DNA of 64,000 nucleotides. Origin: Maribellus luteus. Its GTDB lineage: Bacteria; Bacteroidota; Bacteroidia; Bacteroidales; Prolixibacteraceae. Under the pieces are notes generated by a model. The model did no database searches, had not been told where the DNA came from, and worked only from the letters and a program-made list of their open reading frames with translations. The stretch is from the NCBI RefSeq assembly GCF_003576475.1, contig NZ_QWGR01000005.1, forward strand, positions 354,176-418,175, given 5' to 3'. Shown here piece after piece: positions 1 through 9,568 of the stretch (position 1 is its first letter; each line of letters begins with the position of its first letter). A program made the translations under genes and the position numbers.

Positions 1-600
1 TAACAGGTTCTCGTCGCGGCCCCAAAGCATGTCGTATTTTCCATCAGCAAAGTGGATACAAGTCAGAAAATCCATAAAATCTTCGTGGGTGTATTTGATA
101 CCTGCCAGGTTGGGAATCATACCCGAAGCTTCCTGTAAGAAATCATACATGGAAACAAAGCAACCCGAGAGCACCGGAATGTGATAAAAATAGAAAGGCA
201 CGGTAGGAACAGCCTCTGCAACCTTCGCACAAAATTCAGCCAGCTGGCCACCCGAACCGGGTTTGAAATAATAAGGCGCCAGCATGGCAATGGCATCCGC
301 CCCGCATTCTTCCGAATGCTTCGCATTTTCAATACACTCTTTGTAGGAAGTGCCGCCAATCAGGTTAATAATTTTAAGTTCCTTTTTCTCAGAAGCCGCT
401 TTCACCCACTCTTCGGTAATCTGCATTTTTTCCTTTTGCGAAAGGGAAACTCCCTCTCCGGTTGAGCCATTTACAAAAGCACCAACCACTTTATTGTTTT
501 CCAGCAATCTTACGTAATCCGGAATTTTTTCAAAAACCACTTCTCCCCTGCTATCCATCGGGGTAAAAGGTGCTGCGATAAGGCCGTTAATTTTATTCAT
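1..600 (-). CDS. nanA: N-acetylneuraminate lyase (sialic acid aldolase), 3' end outside window
   Basis: Class I aldolase of the DHDPS/NanA superfamily that splits N-acetylneuraminate into N-acetylmannosamine and pyruvate in the cytoplasm. The first 200 codons are present, starting at the ATG at 598-600. Seen: the GSTGEG loop near residue 45, YYFKP, the FYFYHIP segment with the catalytic Tyr, and the Schiff-base Lys in GIKYT (about residue 169, close to Lys165 of E. coli NanA). The usual length is about 300 residues, so roughly the last third lies left of position 1. It is the last visible gene of the minus-strand sialic-acid operon, about 105 bp after the GH20 gene. It supplies the first intracellular step for sialic acid released by the sialidase. 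The neighbourhood makes NanA much more likely than DapA. Confidence 0.93.
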   Translation of the reverse strand, partial: MNKINGLIAAPFTPMDSRGEVVFEKIPDYVRLLENNKVVGAFVNGSTGEGVSLSQKEKMQITEEWVKAASEKKELKIINLIGGTSYKECIENAKHSEECGADAIAMLAPYYFKPGSGGQLAEFCAKVAEAVPTVPFYFYHIPVLSGCFVSMYDFLQEASGMIPNLAGIKYTHEDFMDFLTCIHFADGKYDMLWGRDENLL

Positions 601-705
601 TTTGTCAATATTTTAAGTCGTCAATATTTTTGGTTGAAATTCTATTTTACTATTCGTCAATGCCCGTTGAGTTGCTGACGGCAAGCTATTTAATGTTTTG
701 AATTT

Positions 706-2670
706 TTATTTTATTTCGGCTGAAAACTTCAGCCCTTCCACTTCTCTCATCGTCCCATTATCTTCCTGAACCGGTACAAAAGTGAACATGCGTTTCCAGG
801 TATCTTTTTTAACCGGAATTTTGAGTAGCACCTCGTTCCAGCCTTTTTTCAGGTGAATGGAATGCGGTCTTCTGAAAAAGTAATTCTCATCGGCAAATGG
901 GATTTCTTCCGTATTACTTGCCAAACCGGGCTGATTCCATTTGGGTGCGGCCAGCAGTTCTCCGTTGAGCCAAACTTTCGGATGGGTATTGTGCCATTCT
1001 CCGTTTTGCGGAAACGGGCCTCCCCGGCGGCCTCCCGAGCGCGACCAGTCATGAAAACCGATCCAGGTCCCCACTGTTTGTTCTTTAGGCGACCAAATTT
1101 GGGTACAGGCATAATAGGTTCCTTCTTCTTTTGGAAAATAAGACGGGTAACCAAAGAAGTGACTCAGGTGAATCGTTCCCCCATAAAAAGGACCTCGCCA
1201 GTTATAAATTACTGTATCAACCAGGTAAGTCTCCTGCAGTTCGTCTTCCACCGGAAACGCAGCATCAACATTCCCACCATTTGCCATCGGTCCTAAAACC
1301 TTCCACTCCATTTTCGTTTGTTTTACGTATGGGAAGGGTTTTCCTGCAAAATATTTATCACGATGCTGAATCATCCGGTCCTCAAAAGCGCTGAACTCGT
1401 TCAACAGTTCGCTTCCTTTTTCCGGCAGTTTAGCAAGGTAGTTTTCGCCTATATCTCTTTTCTGGCCCGTCCACGAAGTTTCGCTATAGGTGAGTATTCC
1501 CGGGTAAACGGGATTCTGTTTTAAAATGTCGTATTCGTCGTTCACGTTGTTGTCGTTCCAGCAACACAAAATACCTCCCAGACGCAGTGAGTCTCCATGG
1601 GCCGCACCGTTAATACGCTCAAAATACAACTGTGCAATACCGGACAGCGGATCAAGATGATTGAGGTAGTTTAAGCGGCAGTCGATGTAGCGGTACCCCG
1701 GTTTTGGTTGCCCGCCTGACGACCAGAGTTGCGTGATGGAAACCGAATCGCCTTCAATTTTTTGTCCCGGACGCCAAACAATCAGTTCGCGGCCGTGGTG
1801 TTGGGTTACCCGCTCAAGTAATGCCGGCAACAGCGTGGGCGACGGTTCTTCGTTGCTGTGCCAAACTTCATCCGTTCCCAAATGAATGTAGGGCATTACT
1901 TCTGCCGGAGCCAGGCTGCACAATTCATCAAGCAGATCGATCAATACCGGTTGTACGCGGGGATCATTCATGGCTTCAAATCCCATGGCCTTGCGAAATG
2001 CCGCACTGTGCCCGGGAATGTCGAACTCGGGAATCAGTGTAATTTTTCGTTCCCGGCAATATTCAACGAGTTCGTTAAAATCTTCCTGCGTATAGAATTT
2101 GCCCTTTTGCCGGGTCATGCTTTCCGCCGAATTCAATTGCGGATATATTTTGCTTTCCAGGCGCCACCCCGGATTTTCAGTTACATGAAAATGAAAAATG
2201 TTCAATTTATACGCGGCCATTACATCGATTTGCTCTTTCAGCATTTCCATGCTCTGGAAATTCCGGCCCACATCCTGCATAAAACCACGAATCGCGAATG
2301 CCGGCCAGTCAACGATGGTACAGCCTTTCAGGTAGCGTTTACCGTTTTTTTCGTAAACCAGCTGTTTTATGGTTTGCTGTCCACGAAAAAGTCCTGTTTC
2401 GGTTGTAGCTTCCAGAACCACAGACTCAGCTGAAACTTGTAAACGATAAGATTCATCACCGTTCAACTGAACATCGGGAATATCCGAAACGATTCGCTGT
2501 ACAAAACGGCTGCTGCTGTCTGCCATATCAAACGAATGCGTGCTCCACTCCACTTGCTGAGGCATGGGAAGCAAAGCCGGCGTAAGGTCCTTTTCAGAAT
2601 TGCACGAAAAGAACACTGCCGCAACCAGCAGCGCTGTCAGTAATCGATAATGCAATAGGTTTGTATTCAA
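706..2670 (-). CDS. GH20 beta-N-acetylhexosaminidase lipoprotein
   Basis: Exo-beta-N-acetylhexosaminidase (glycoside hydrolase family 20), 654 residues, predicted to be anchored at the cell surface or in the periplasm. Seen: lipobox FFSC with Cys23; the family's N-terminal domain with GLFRGQQT near 93-100; the barrel with RGFMQDVGR, HFHVTEN and PEFDIPGHS; and the catalytic Asp-Glu pair in HLGTDEVW (D267/E268), which supports the substrate-assisted mechanism of GH20. The C-terminal ~200 residues form an extra beta-rich domain that is not part of the core enzyme. It starts 18 bp after the sialidase stop, so the two are co-transcribed. It likely removes GlcNAc or GalNAc from host glycans once terminal sialic acid is gone. 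Confidence 0.93.
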   Translation of the reverse strand: MNTNLLHYRLLTALLVAAVFFSCNSEKDLTPALLPMPQQVEWSTHSFDMADSSSRFVQRIVSDIPDVQLNGDESYRLQVSAESVVLEATTETGLFRGQQTIKQLVYEKNGKRYLKGCTIVDWPAFAIRGFMQDVGRNFQSMEMLKEQIDVMAAYKLNIFHFHVTENPGWRLESKIYPQLNSAESMTRQKGKFYTQEDFNELVEYCRERKITLIPEFDIPGHSAAFRKAMGFEAMNDPRVQPVLIDLLDELCSLAPAEVMPYIHLGTDEVWHSNEEPSPTLLPALLERVTQHHGRELIVWRPGQKIEGDSVSITQLWSSGGQPKPGYRYIDCRLNYLNHLDPLSGIAQLYFERINGAAHGDSLRLGGILCCWNDNNVNDEYDILKQNPVYPGILTYSETSWTGQKRDIGENYLAKLPEKGSELLNEFSAFEDRMIQHRDKYFAGKPFPYVKQTKMEWKVLGPMANGGNVDAAFPVEDELQETYLVDTVIYNWRGPFYGGTIHLSHFFGYPSYFPKEEGTYYACTQIWSPKEQTVGTWIGFHDWSRSGGRRGGPFPQNGEWHNTHPKVWLNGELLAAPKWNQPGLASNTEEIPFADENYFFRRPHSIHLKKGWNEVLLKIPVKKDTWKRMFTFVPVQEDNGTMREVEGLKFSAEIK

Positions 2671-2688
2671 GATTCAGGTTTTAGGTTT

Positions 2689-4314
2689 CTATTCTGGTAT
2701 GATATCCGAAACAGGAATACTCTGAAAGTAAAGTTCTTTTACTCCTTCGTAAAGTATCCCAACCGTATTTTCGTCCACCATTGTCATGCAGGAATAGCCA
2801 AAGCCTCCTGCTTCATTCAATTCCAGCTGACAGGCTTCGGGCCAGGTCATTCCTTCATCCAGACTTGCCTTGATGGTCATGTTGGTGCGGTGCTGCTTGT
2901 TATTTGGGTTCGAAAAGAACAACACCTGTTTACTTTCATCATTCAGATTTGCCGCGATTATACTCGCCATGCAATTGGATTCCGGCAAAGCCGAGTTCGA
3001 CGTAGGATGAAGCTCCCAGGTTTTGCCAAGGTCGTTTGTTACTGCTACGGCGCGGCCGTTTGTTTCCGATTTATCCTTTCGGTTGCGGTCGTCGCGCATG
3101 TTCAACATCAGGCTTCCATCACTTAGTTCCACCACCTGTGCTTCGGTGGTATTGGTTTTGGCACCGGTTCCAATGTGCCAGGTTTCGCCCTGATCCTTGC
3201 TGTAAACAATGGTGGAGTGACAGGTAAACTGTCCGCCATCGAGCGATTTCTCGCCAACATCGGCTTTAAACTGAGCCGGAAAAACGAGGGTGCCGTCTTT
3301 CATGCAAATTCCTCTGCCGGGGCCCTGCAAAAGCAACTGCCACGCCGGATCCTTTATTTGTTCGGTAATATTGATTGGTTCCGACCAGGTCAATCCGTCA
3401 TCGGTACTTTTTACCAGGATAAATTGCCCGGTTTCTTCGGGTTTCATTCCGGGTTTGGAAGCCCACCACAACATATCTTTCTCGGTAACACCGCTCATCC
3501 ACAGGGCAGCTACCCACAGGGTTTTGGTTTTGTTGTCGTACAGTACACAGGGATCGCCAATGCCGTTCAGTTTTTGTGGCCGGCCGCCCCATTCGCCCAT
3601 GTCCATAATAACCTGCATCGGCTGCCAGGTTTGGCCTCCATCGGTGCTGCGACTCATGCCCACATCGATGTCCTCCTGTAAATCTTTGCTGTTGTTGTGC
3701 CGGATATCATAAACCGAAATCAGGGTTCCGTTTGCGGTTGTCACCAAACCGGGAATCCGGTAAGTATCCACCTGATCCTGCCCGGCTGCACGTACCACCG
3801 TTGCCGGACGGTATTGAAAGGGCTCTTCAACGTCGATTGCCAGACGCTTTCCGTTGAGCGACAAAATCACCTGTTCAACAGAAAAACGATGTGTCAGCAC
3901 CGCCTCTTCTTTCACCTGCAAGTTAAAAGCAAGAGTATGCCTTCCACTTTCCAGCTTGCCTTTTCCCTCCACAACCATCTCCTGATCAGCAAAAAGTGTT
4001 GCTGTTCCAAAGGTTGTTTCAACGGTATCCTGAGCCGAAGCAGCCATCCATGAAACATCGGCTGACTTTAAGAAATCAGTTTGACTGCCTTCAGAAAGTA
4101 CCAAGCTTATTTTTTTAAGATCATAACTTACTCCCTGCTCAACATCCAGGTTTATTTGAAAGACATCCGCATTCTCTTTTTCGATGAACAACGGAATTTT
4201 CTTTTCCTGAAACTGTGTTTTATTCACTCCTTCCAATTCGGTTTGAAGTGAAGTGCTACAAGCCGAAAAGCTTACTGCAACTACCCCCAGTAAAATAAGC
4301 AGGTAATTTTTCAT
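2689..4314 (-). CDS. nanH: Exo-alpha-sialidase (GH33) lipoprotein
   Basis: Neuraminidase that releases terminal sialic acids. The in-frame ATG at 4312-4314 is preferred over one 24 bp upstream because it gives a compact lipoprotein signal with lipobox SFSAC (Cys19); length 541. Seen: an N-terminal beta domain of about 170 residues, the RIPG arginine motif (R186), five Asp boxes of the S/T-x-D-x-G-x-T-W type (starting about residues 223, 303, 372, 426 and 484), the catalytic Glu in TTEAQ (about 391), and the nucleophilic Tyr in FGYSC (about 506). It lies between susD (132 bp upstream) and the GH20 gene. The five Asp boxes plus the RIP motif make the family assignment firm. Confidence 0.95.
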   Translation of the reverse strand: MKNYLLILLGVVAVSFSACSTSLQTELEGVNKTQFQEKKIPLFIEKENADVFQINLDVEQGVSYDLKKISLVLSEGSQTDFLKSADVSWMAASAQDTVETTFGTATLFADQEMVVEGKGKLESGRHTLAFNLQVKEEAVLTHRFSVEQVILSLNGKRLAIDVEEPFQYRPATVVRAAGQDQVDTYRIPGLVTTANGTLISVYDIRHNNSKDLQEDIDVGMSRSTDGGQTWQPMQVIMDMGEWGGRPQKLNGIGDPCVLYDNKTKTLWVAALWMSGVTEKDMLWWASKPGMKPEETGQFILVKSTDDGLTWSEPINITEQIKDPAWQLLLQGPGRGICMKDGTLVFPAQFKADVGEKSLDGGQFTCHSTIVYSKDQGETWHIGTGAKTNTTEAQVVELSDGSLMLNMRDDRNRKDKSETNGRAVAVTNDLGKTWELHPTSNSALPESNCMASIIAANLNDESKQVLFFSNPNNKQHRTNMTIKASLDEGMTWPEACQLELNEAGGFGYSCMTMVDENTVGILYEGVKELYFQSIPVSDIIPE

Positions 4315-4446
4315 GTTAATTAATTTTATGGTTATCACAAATATAAAAACTCCGCATCAGCATTTGTTTTTTGGAGTAAATCAGGAGCAGGCTTGCTCCT
4401 GATTTAATTCCAACTAAACTTTTATAATTTATGAAAAAAAAGCATG

Positions 4447-6009
4447 TCAATATCCGGGTGTTTGCTCCAACTTCGGATCCACATTCAATGTGTTTACATC
4501 AACCGGCCACAGTAATTTGTGCGACTCACTTGCACTTAAAACAGCATCGTTTCCGTAGTTTACCTCGTCAGAAAACACCAACGGTTTTCCCGAACCATCC
4601 TGCATGCGACGCACATCAAACCAGCGTTTCCCTTCACAAACAAATTCCTTGTCGCGTTCTTCCAGAATGGCCATTTCGTTGGCTTCAAATCCGGCGTTGG
4701 TATAGGCATGTAGGGCCGGGTTGTAATTATCTCCATAAGCTCTTTCGCGCACCTGATTAATGTATTGTGCCGGGTTGCCGTCTTTCATGTTCTCAACCTC
4801 TGCCAGCATCAACAACACATCGGCATATCGGTATACAGGAATATCGTCAGCGTAAACCCGGTTGCCATCCGCATTAATCAGCCCCATAAATTTGCGCATG
4901 ATTAAGCCTCCGTTGATCAGGTCCCCCGTTGTTCCATCCTTGTCGTAAATATCAAGGAATGTGGAATACTTGCGTGAATCGAGTTCATCGAAGCTTTCAA
5001 ACAAGGGGAAAATATATTCGTGACGCAATAAACCATTTCCTTTGGTTTCAAGCGGGTCCACAGCAGCCGAACCATCGGCTAAGTATTTGGTTGCAATTGT
5101 GTTTAGCTGATACCGGAACAAGTAGTGAAAAGTTGTTGATTCTGTATCCAGAAAACGAAGGGTAAAGATGATTTCGTTGTTTCCCTTGTTGTCGTATTCG
5201 AAAACAGAAGAATAATCATCCAACAGCGAGAATTTTCCCTTTACTTCGTTCAAGGCAGCTTCTGCAACTGCTAAATCGCCAGAAGCAGGAGACTGATCTC
5301 CGGTTGTTACTTTTGCCGACCACAGGTAGATATCTGCTTTTAACAGTAAAGTGGCATATTTAGACCATGTTCCCTTTTGGTTCCCGGTTTCAACGTTCGA
5401 TCCAAAATAGTTTTCCGACTGCGTTAAGTCGCTTTTGATAAAATCAAATACCTGCTTTGGAGTGCTTCGCTCGGTATACAAAGGTTCTGCGCTGTTTTCG
5501 CCCTGCAATACTTTCGGATCGGTAATAATTGGCACACCGCCGTAAGTTTTATACAGGTAACTGTATAAGAATGCTCTCAATCCGTACAACTGTCCCAAGT
5601 AATAGTTTTTACTGGCATCAGTCAGGAAATCCACTTCATTCTCGAGCTTATAAATTCCCAGGTTCACAGGAAGGATTCGTTGGTAAAATCCGCCCCATCC
5701 GCTGATACCGGTTTTATCTTTTGTAAAGTCCTGGTCTTTCACCGGGCTTGAATCATTCAGAGAAGTACCGGTTGATCCCGTTCCGCTTTTCATAAGTCCA
5801 CCTCTTTCTTCTCCCAAGAGATACAATGTTGAGTGCAGGTCGCGCACCTGGCTGTGCAGGCCAAGTATATACCCGTTCACCTGTGCTTCGTTCTGCCAGA
5901 AATTCTCACTTCCATAGTAGTCTATCGGCCCCAAATCCAGCGAATCGCAAGACACTAATGAAACCAAAAAAAGAATTAGAATTTTTGTTTTTATTATATA
6001 CTTTTTCAT
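4447..6009 (-). CDS. SusD/RagB-family glycan-binding lipoprotein (sialic-acid locus)
   Basis: Surface lipoprotein that caps the SusC transporter and binds glycan, 520 residues. Seen: lipobox LVSC (Cys21), the TPR-like helical body with GLRAFLYSYLYKTYGGVP, the EERDKEFVCEGKRWFDVRR motif near the C-terminus, and the terminal QTPGY that closes most SusD proteins. It begins 28 bp after the upstream susC stop, the usual tight pairing. With GH33, GH20 and NanA downstream, the cargo is probably sialylated glycans or free sialic acid. The exact ligand cannot be read from the sequence. Confidence 0.94.
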   Translation of the reverse strand: MKKYIIKTKILILFLVSLVSCDSLDLGPIDYYGSENFWQNEAQVNGYILGLHSQVRDLHSTLYLLGEERGGLMKSGTGSTGTSLNDSSPVKDQDFTKDKTGISGWGGFYQRILPVNLGIYKLENEVDFLTDASKNYYLGQLYGLRAFLYSYLYKTYGGVPIITDPKVLQGENSAEPLYTERSTPKQVFDFIKSDLTQSENYFGSNVETGNQKGTWSKYATLLLKADIYLWSAKVTTGDQSPASGDLAVAEAALNEVKGKFSLLDDYSSVFEYDNKGNNEIIFTLRFLDTESTTFHYLFRYQLNTIATKYLADGSAAVDPLETKGNGLLRHEYIFPLFESFDELDSRKYSTFLDIYDKDGTTGDLINGGLIMRKFMGLINADGNRVYADDIPVYRYADVLLMLAEVENMKDGNPAQYINQVRERAYGDNYNPALHAYTNAGFEANEMAILEERDKEFVCEGKRWFDVRRMQDGSGKPLVFSDEVNYGNDAVLSASESHKLLWPVDVNTLNVDPKLEQTPGY

Positions 6010-6037
6010 TTCTTTTCAATTTTTAAATTAATGCCTC

Positions 6038-9000
6038 TTAGAACTTAACATCTACGCCAAAAATTACAGTCTTTGGTACAGAGTACGCAGCATACTGAGC
6101 GCCCGAACTAAAATTTTCAGGATTGTTTAGTTTGGATGCAGTCAGATAGCCGAGTTTTTGTCCTGTAACTGACAATGTCACTGCTTTCATACCGATTCCT
6201 TCGAGCAGCGTTCCTGGAAGAGAATAAGAAAGCGAAAGCTCTCTGAATGCCAGATAATCGCCTTTATAAACCCACTGTGTCGACTGACGGGCATAGTTTC
6301 TTGATCCTAACTGGTCGGCCCAGCGGTATTCGGCAAATTCTGCATTCGGATTATCGACAGTCCATGTATTTTTGGTATCAACAGTGGTATTGTAGGTACC
6401 TTGCGCCATGGCCAGGAACCAGGCACGCTGAGCGTCTACCTGGACAAAACCAAGCGAGTAGTCCATTCGGGCATAGAATTTAAATCCTTTGTAAGCCAAC
6501 GTAGAAGTAATTCCACCAAACCATTTCGGACGGGTATTTCCTATTTTTACCATGTCGAAATTATCGATCACTCCGTCTTCGTTTACATCCAGCCAGTTCA
6601 TGTCGCCGGGTTTTAAAGCCAGGCCATTGCCTTTGCTTTCTCCTAAAGCATCCCAGGCCGTTGGTCCATAAACCGGACGGGCATTTGATCCAAACCATCC
6701 GGTTGTAATGTCTTTGCGGTCGGCAGCCACTGCGTTCACTTCGTCCCAATCGCTGAATACACCTAAAGCCTTAAATGCGTACAAATCGCCGGGTTGCTGA
6801 CCTTCCTGGTATCCGCCAACCCAAATCAGGTTTCCAGAAGCTCCGTCGTAAACCTGAAATGCACCTTGGCGGTTTCTTTCCAAACCATTGTCCGGAAGCT
6901 TTTCCACAATACTTTTGTTGTACGAAATATTGGCTGAAACATCCCATTTCCAGTCTCCTTTCCTCAAGGCTTTTACCGACATATCCACTTCCAGCCCCTT
7001 GTTTCTGTACTCTCCGTTGTTGGAGCGGATGGAGCTGATTCCAGAAGATATGGGCAAAGGAATGTTTGCATATTTATCCAATGTCAAACGGTTGTAATAC
7101 GTAAAGTTGGTATTGATCATGTTTTCAAGGAAACTGATGTCGATACCGGCTTCAGCAGTTTTGGTACGCTCCCACTTCAAACCGGGGTTCGCGATGCTAC
7201 CAACAACATATCCAACCTGATTATTGTAGTTCCTTGTTCCATAACTTCCCTGTAATTCGTAGGCGCCAATTCCGGATACGTTACCATTTAATCCGTAGCT
7301 GGCTCTTACTTTCAGGAAAGAAATCAAGGAGCTGTAATCTTTCATAAAATCTTCCTTGTTTACGATCCAACCGGCTGATACCCCCGGGAAGAATCCCCAA
7401 CGGTTATCACCGAGCAAGCGCGAATAGCCGTCGTAACGGAAGGTTCCTGAAACCAGGTATTTTTCAGCGTAATCGTAATTCACGCGTCCAAAATAAGAGC
7501 GAATCCGTTCCTCGGTATGATAGGTATCAATCGAACGCTTTCCTTCTTCCGTTGAAGTAAGTCCAAGGTCGCTGAAATCGTCGGTTGGAGCACCGCTACC
7601 GCTGGCACTTAAGCCGTTCCATTTCTTGTTGTAATATTCGTAACCCGCCAGGGCGCTACCCGTGTGTTTTCCTTTGGTAAGGTCGTAATTCAATACCGCA
7701 TTATAAGTCTGGCTTAGCTCTTTGTCGTAGCTGGCCGATGAGCTGCGGCTTGTAGACCAAATACCAGGTCTGCTCAGGTAGTCCTTGTTAAATGACTCGT
7801 AATATCCCTGATCCAACAACCAGTGGGCATTCACTTTCAGGCTTAAGTTCGAAAGGAAGTCAATCCTGAAGCCTTGTCCCATAATGAATTTATTGGTATT
7901 GTTATCTCTCTTCAGCTTGTCAATGTTTACCAAGGGGTTTCCATCGCCAACGTTGTTTCCCAAAATCAACTCACCGTCAGGATTGTATTGCCGCTGTGTT
8001 GGCGGTGTACTCTGAATTCTTCCGAAATAGTTCGTTTCATTGGTTGTTGAAACATTGTACCATTTCGCATCGGTAAACTGGAAATTACTGTTGGAAGTAA
8101 GCCACGAACGAATTTTATACTCGCCGTTGAACGTAAAATTCAATCTTTTGTACCAGGTTTTGGCAGGCTGTCCTTCTGCATCGTAGTAGCCAATACCGGC
8201 ATAATATTTTCCCCGGTCGTTTGCTCCGCTAAAACTAACATTATAGTCTTGTGTTAAAGCGGGATTGTTAAAAGCATCGTCCTCTTTATTGAACTCCGAA
8301 AAAATAATCTCCTGACCGGTTACCGGGTCAATCATGGTTTGCCAGCCTTCGTTGAGCAGGAAAGCCAAATCCGAGTTATAAACCATCGGGCTGTATACCG
8401 CCAACGATGTTTTGTTTCCGTCCAGTGCATTACCATTGTCGTCGTAGTAACGGTTGCCAATACCATAAGGTGCAGCGCCGCTCAACGATGACATGCTGCC
8501 ATATCCGACCCAGCCTCCTTGCGAATTCTGGTACATTTGAGCAGCATTCTGATAGCCCTTTCTTACCCAGTAGAGATAATCTTCGGCACCTAAGAAGTCA
8601 TACTCATGAGTCAGGTAGTTTAAACCGAATTTAGCACTCACTTTTATTTCGGGTTGTCCACCTTTTTTGGTAGTAATCAAAATTACACCGTTGTTGGCGC
8701 GCGCACCGTACAATGCGGTTGCACCGGCATCTTTCAATACTTCGATCGATTCAATGTCGTTCGGGTTGATATCATTAAATGCACCAACCTGACCGTCAAT
8801 TAACACCAAGGGAGAACCGGTTCCATCAAAATTGGTACCTCCGCGTAGATAAATAGACGGGGTTGCTCCCGGATTACCCGAAACAGTGGTAACTTTTAAC
8901 CCAGATACCGCACCGGTAAGTGCCTGTGCGGGGTTGGCATGCACACCACCGGTTAATGTTTCTTCTTTTACTGAAGCAATTGAGTTCGTTAATTTTGCTC

Positions 9001-9391
9001 GACTCTGCTTCCCCCCATAACCGGTTACCACAACTTCGTCCAAAGCCTCGGTAGCGGTTTTCAAAACAACATCCAATGTTTGCTTTCCGACTACACCCCA
9101 CTCTTGAGCCACCATCCCGATAAACGAGAAAACAAGAATATCATTTTCATCAACGTTTAGCTGATACTCGCCATCGATATTGGTGATCGTACCCGCTGTT
9201 TTTCCTTTAATAACAATTGATACCCCAGGTAAAAGTTCTCCATTTTCTGCAGTCACCTTCCCCGAAACGCTTTTTGCCTGGGCAAACCCTTCTGCCTGGA
9301 AAAGCACCAAACAAATAATAGCAAGAAGAATTCCCTTACACCTGAGAACCAACCCGCTAAGCTTTAGTTTTTTTTCTCTCAAATTACTCAT
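6038..9391 (-). CDS. SusC/RagA-family TonB-dependent transporter (sialic-acid locus)
   Basis: Outer-membrane TonB-dependent glycan importer, 1117 residues. Seen: a signal peptide ending near GFAQA (about residue 38), a carboxypeptidase-regulatory-like domain at about 41-115, a TonB-box-like DEVVVTGYG near 117-125, the plug domain ending in LYGARANNGVILITTKKG, and a long beta-barrel ending in an aromatic-rich strand. It is the first gene of the operon susC-susD-GH33-GH20-nanA. A canonical Bacteroidota promoter at 9489-9518 and a palindromic operator at 9467-9481 lie upstream. Other ATGs exist in the N-terminal region, but this start gives a full signal peptide. Confidence 0.95.
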   Translation of the reverse strand: MSNLREKKLKLSGLVLRCKGILLAIICLVLFQAEGFAQAKSVSGKVTAENGELLPGVSIVIKGKTAGTITNIDGEYQLNVDENDILVFSFIGMVAQEWGVVGKQTLDVVLKTATEALDEVVVTGYGGKQSRAKLTNSIASVKEETLTGGVHANPAQALTGAVSGLKVTTVSGNPGATPSIYLRGGTNFDGTGSPLVLIDGQVGAFNDINPNDIESIEVLKDAGATALYGARANNGVILITTKKGGQPEIKVSAKFGLNYLTHEYDFLGAEDYLYWVRKGYQNAAQMYQNSQGGWVGYGSMSSLSGAAPYGIGNRYYDDNGNALDGNKTSLAVYSPMVYNSDLAFLLNEGWQTMIDPVTGQEIIFSEFNKEDDAFNNPALTQDYNVSFSGANDRGKYYAGIGYYDAEGQPAKTWYKRLNFTFNGEYKIRSWLTSNSNFQFTDAKWYNVSTTNETNYFGRIQSTPPTQRQYNPDGELILGNNVGDGNPLVNIDKLKRDNNTNKFIMGQGFRIDFLSNLSLKVNAHWLLDQGYYESFNKDYLSRPGIWSTSRSSSASYDKELSQTYNAVLNYDLTKGKHTGSALAGYEYYNKKWNGLSASGSGAPTDDFSDLGLTSTEEGKRSIDTYHTEERIRSYFGRVNYDYAEKYLVSGTFRYDGYSRLLGDNRWGFFPGVSAGWIVNKEDFMKDYSSLISFLKVRASYGLNGNVSGIGAYELQGSYGTRNYNNQVGYVVGSIANPGLKWERTKTAEAGIDISFLENMINTNFTYYNRLTLDKYANIPLPISSGISSIRSNNGEYRNKGLEVDMSVKALRKGDWKWDVSANISYNKSIVEKLPDNGLERNRQGAFQVYDGASGNLIWVGGYQEGQQPGDLYAFKALGVFSDWDEVNAVAADRKDITTGWFGSNARPVYGPTAWDALGESKGNGLALKPGDMNWLDVNEDGVIDNFDMVKIGNTRPKWFGGITSTLAYKGFKFYARMDYSLGFVQVDAQRAWFLAMAQGTYNTTVDTKNTWTVDNPNAEFAEYRWADQLGSRNYARQSTQWVYKGDYLAFRELSLSYSLPGTLLEGIGMKAVTLSVTGQKLGYLTASKLNNPENFSSGAQYAAYSVPKTVIFGVDVKF

Positions 9392-9466
9392 AAAGTTCTT
9401 TTTAAAGTTAGATTTAACTTGAGCCGTTCACTTAAAGAAGATCAAAAGGCCCTTTTGAAATTCGAC

Positions 9467-9481
9467 TTATGTATGACATAA
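9467..9481. promoter_or_regulatory. Predicted FadR/GntR-family operator
   Basis: Perfect inverted repeat TTATGT-ATG-ACATAA. The GT-N3-AC core matches the operator style of FadR-subfamily GntR regulators. It lies in the divergent spacer between susC and the FadR-type gene, immediately downstream of the -7 element of the susC promoter, so a bound protein would cover the transcription start. The palindrome is seen; binding is inference. Confidence 0.6.
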
Positions 9482-9488
9482 TGCGCAA

Positions 9489-9518
9489 CAAATATAAAGA
9501 TTAGTTTTTTAATTCAAA
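9489..9518 (-). promoter_or_regulatory. Bacteroidota-type promoter of susC operon
   Basis: On the minus strand: TTTG (9515-9518), an 18-bp spacer, then TATATTTG (9489-9496). This matches the Bacteroidota sigma consensus TTTG...TAnnTTTG. The start site would fall near 9482-9484, about 90 bp before the susC ATG and touching the palindrome at 9467-9481. Confidence 0.7.
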
Positions 9519-9568
9519 ATCATTTTCCAAATTTGTAGGACATTTACAGTGCTAAAATCTAATTCGTT

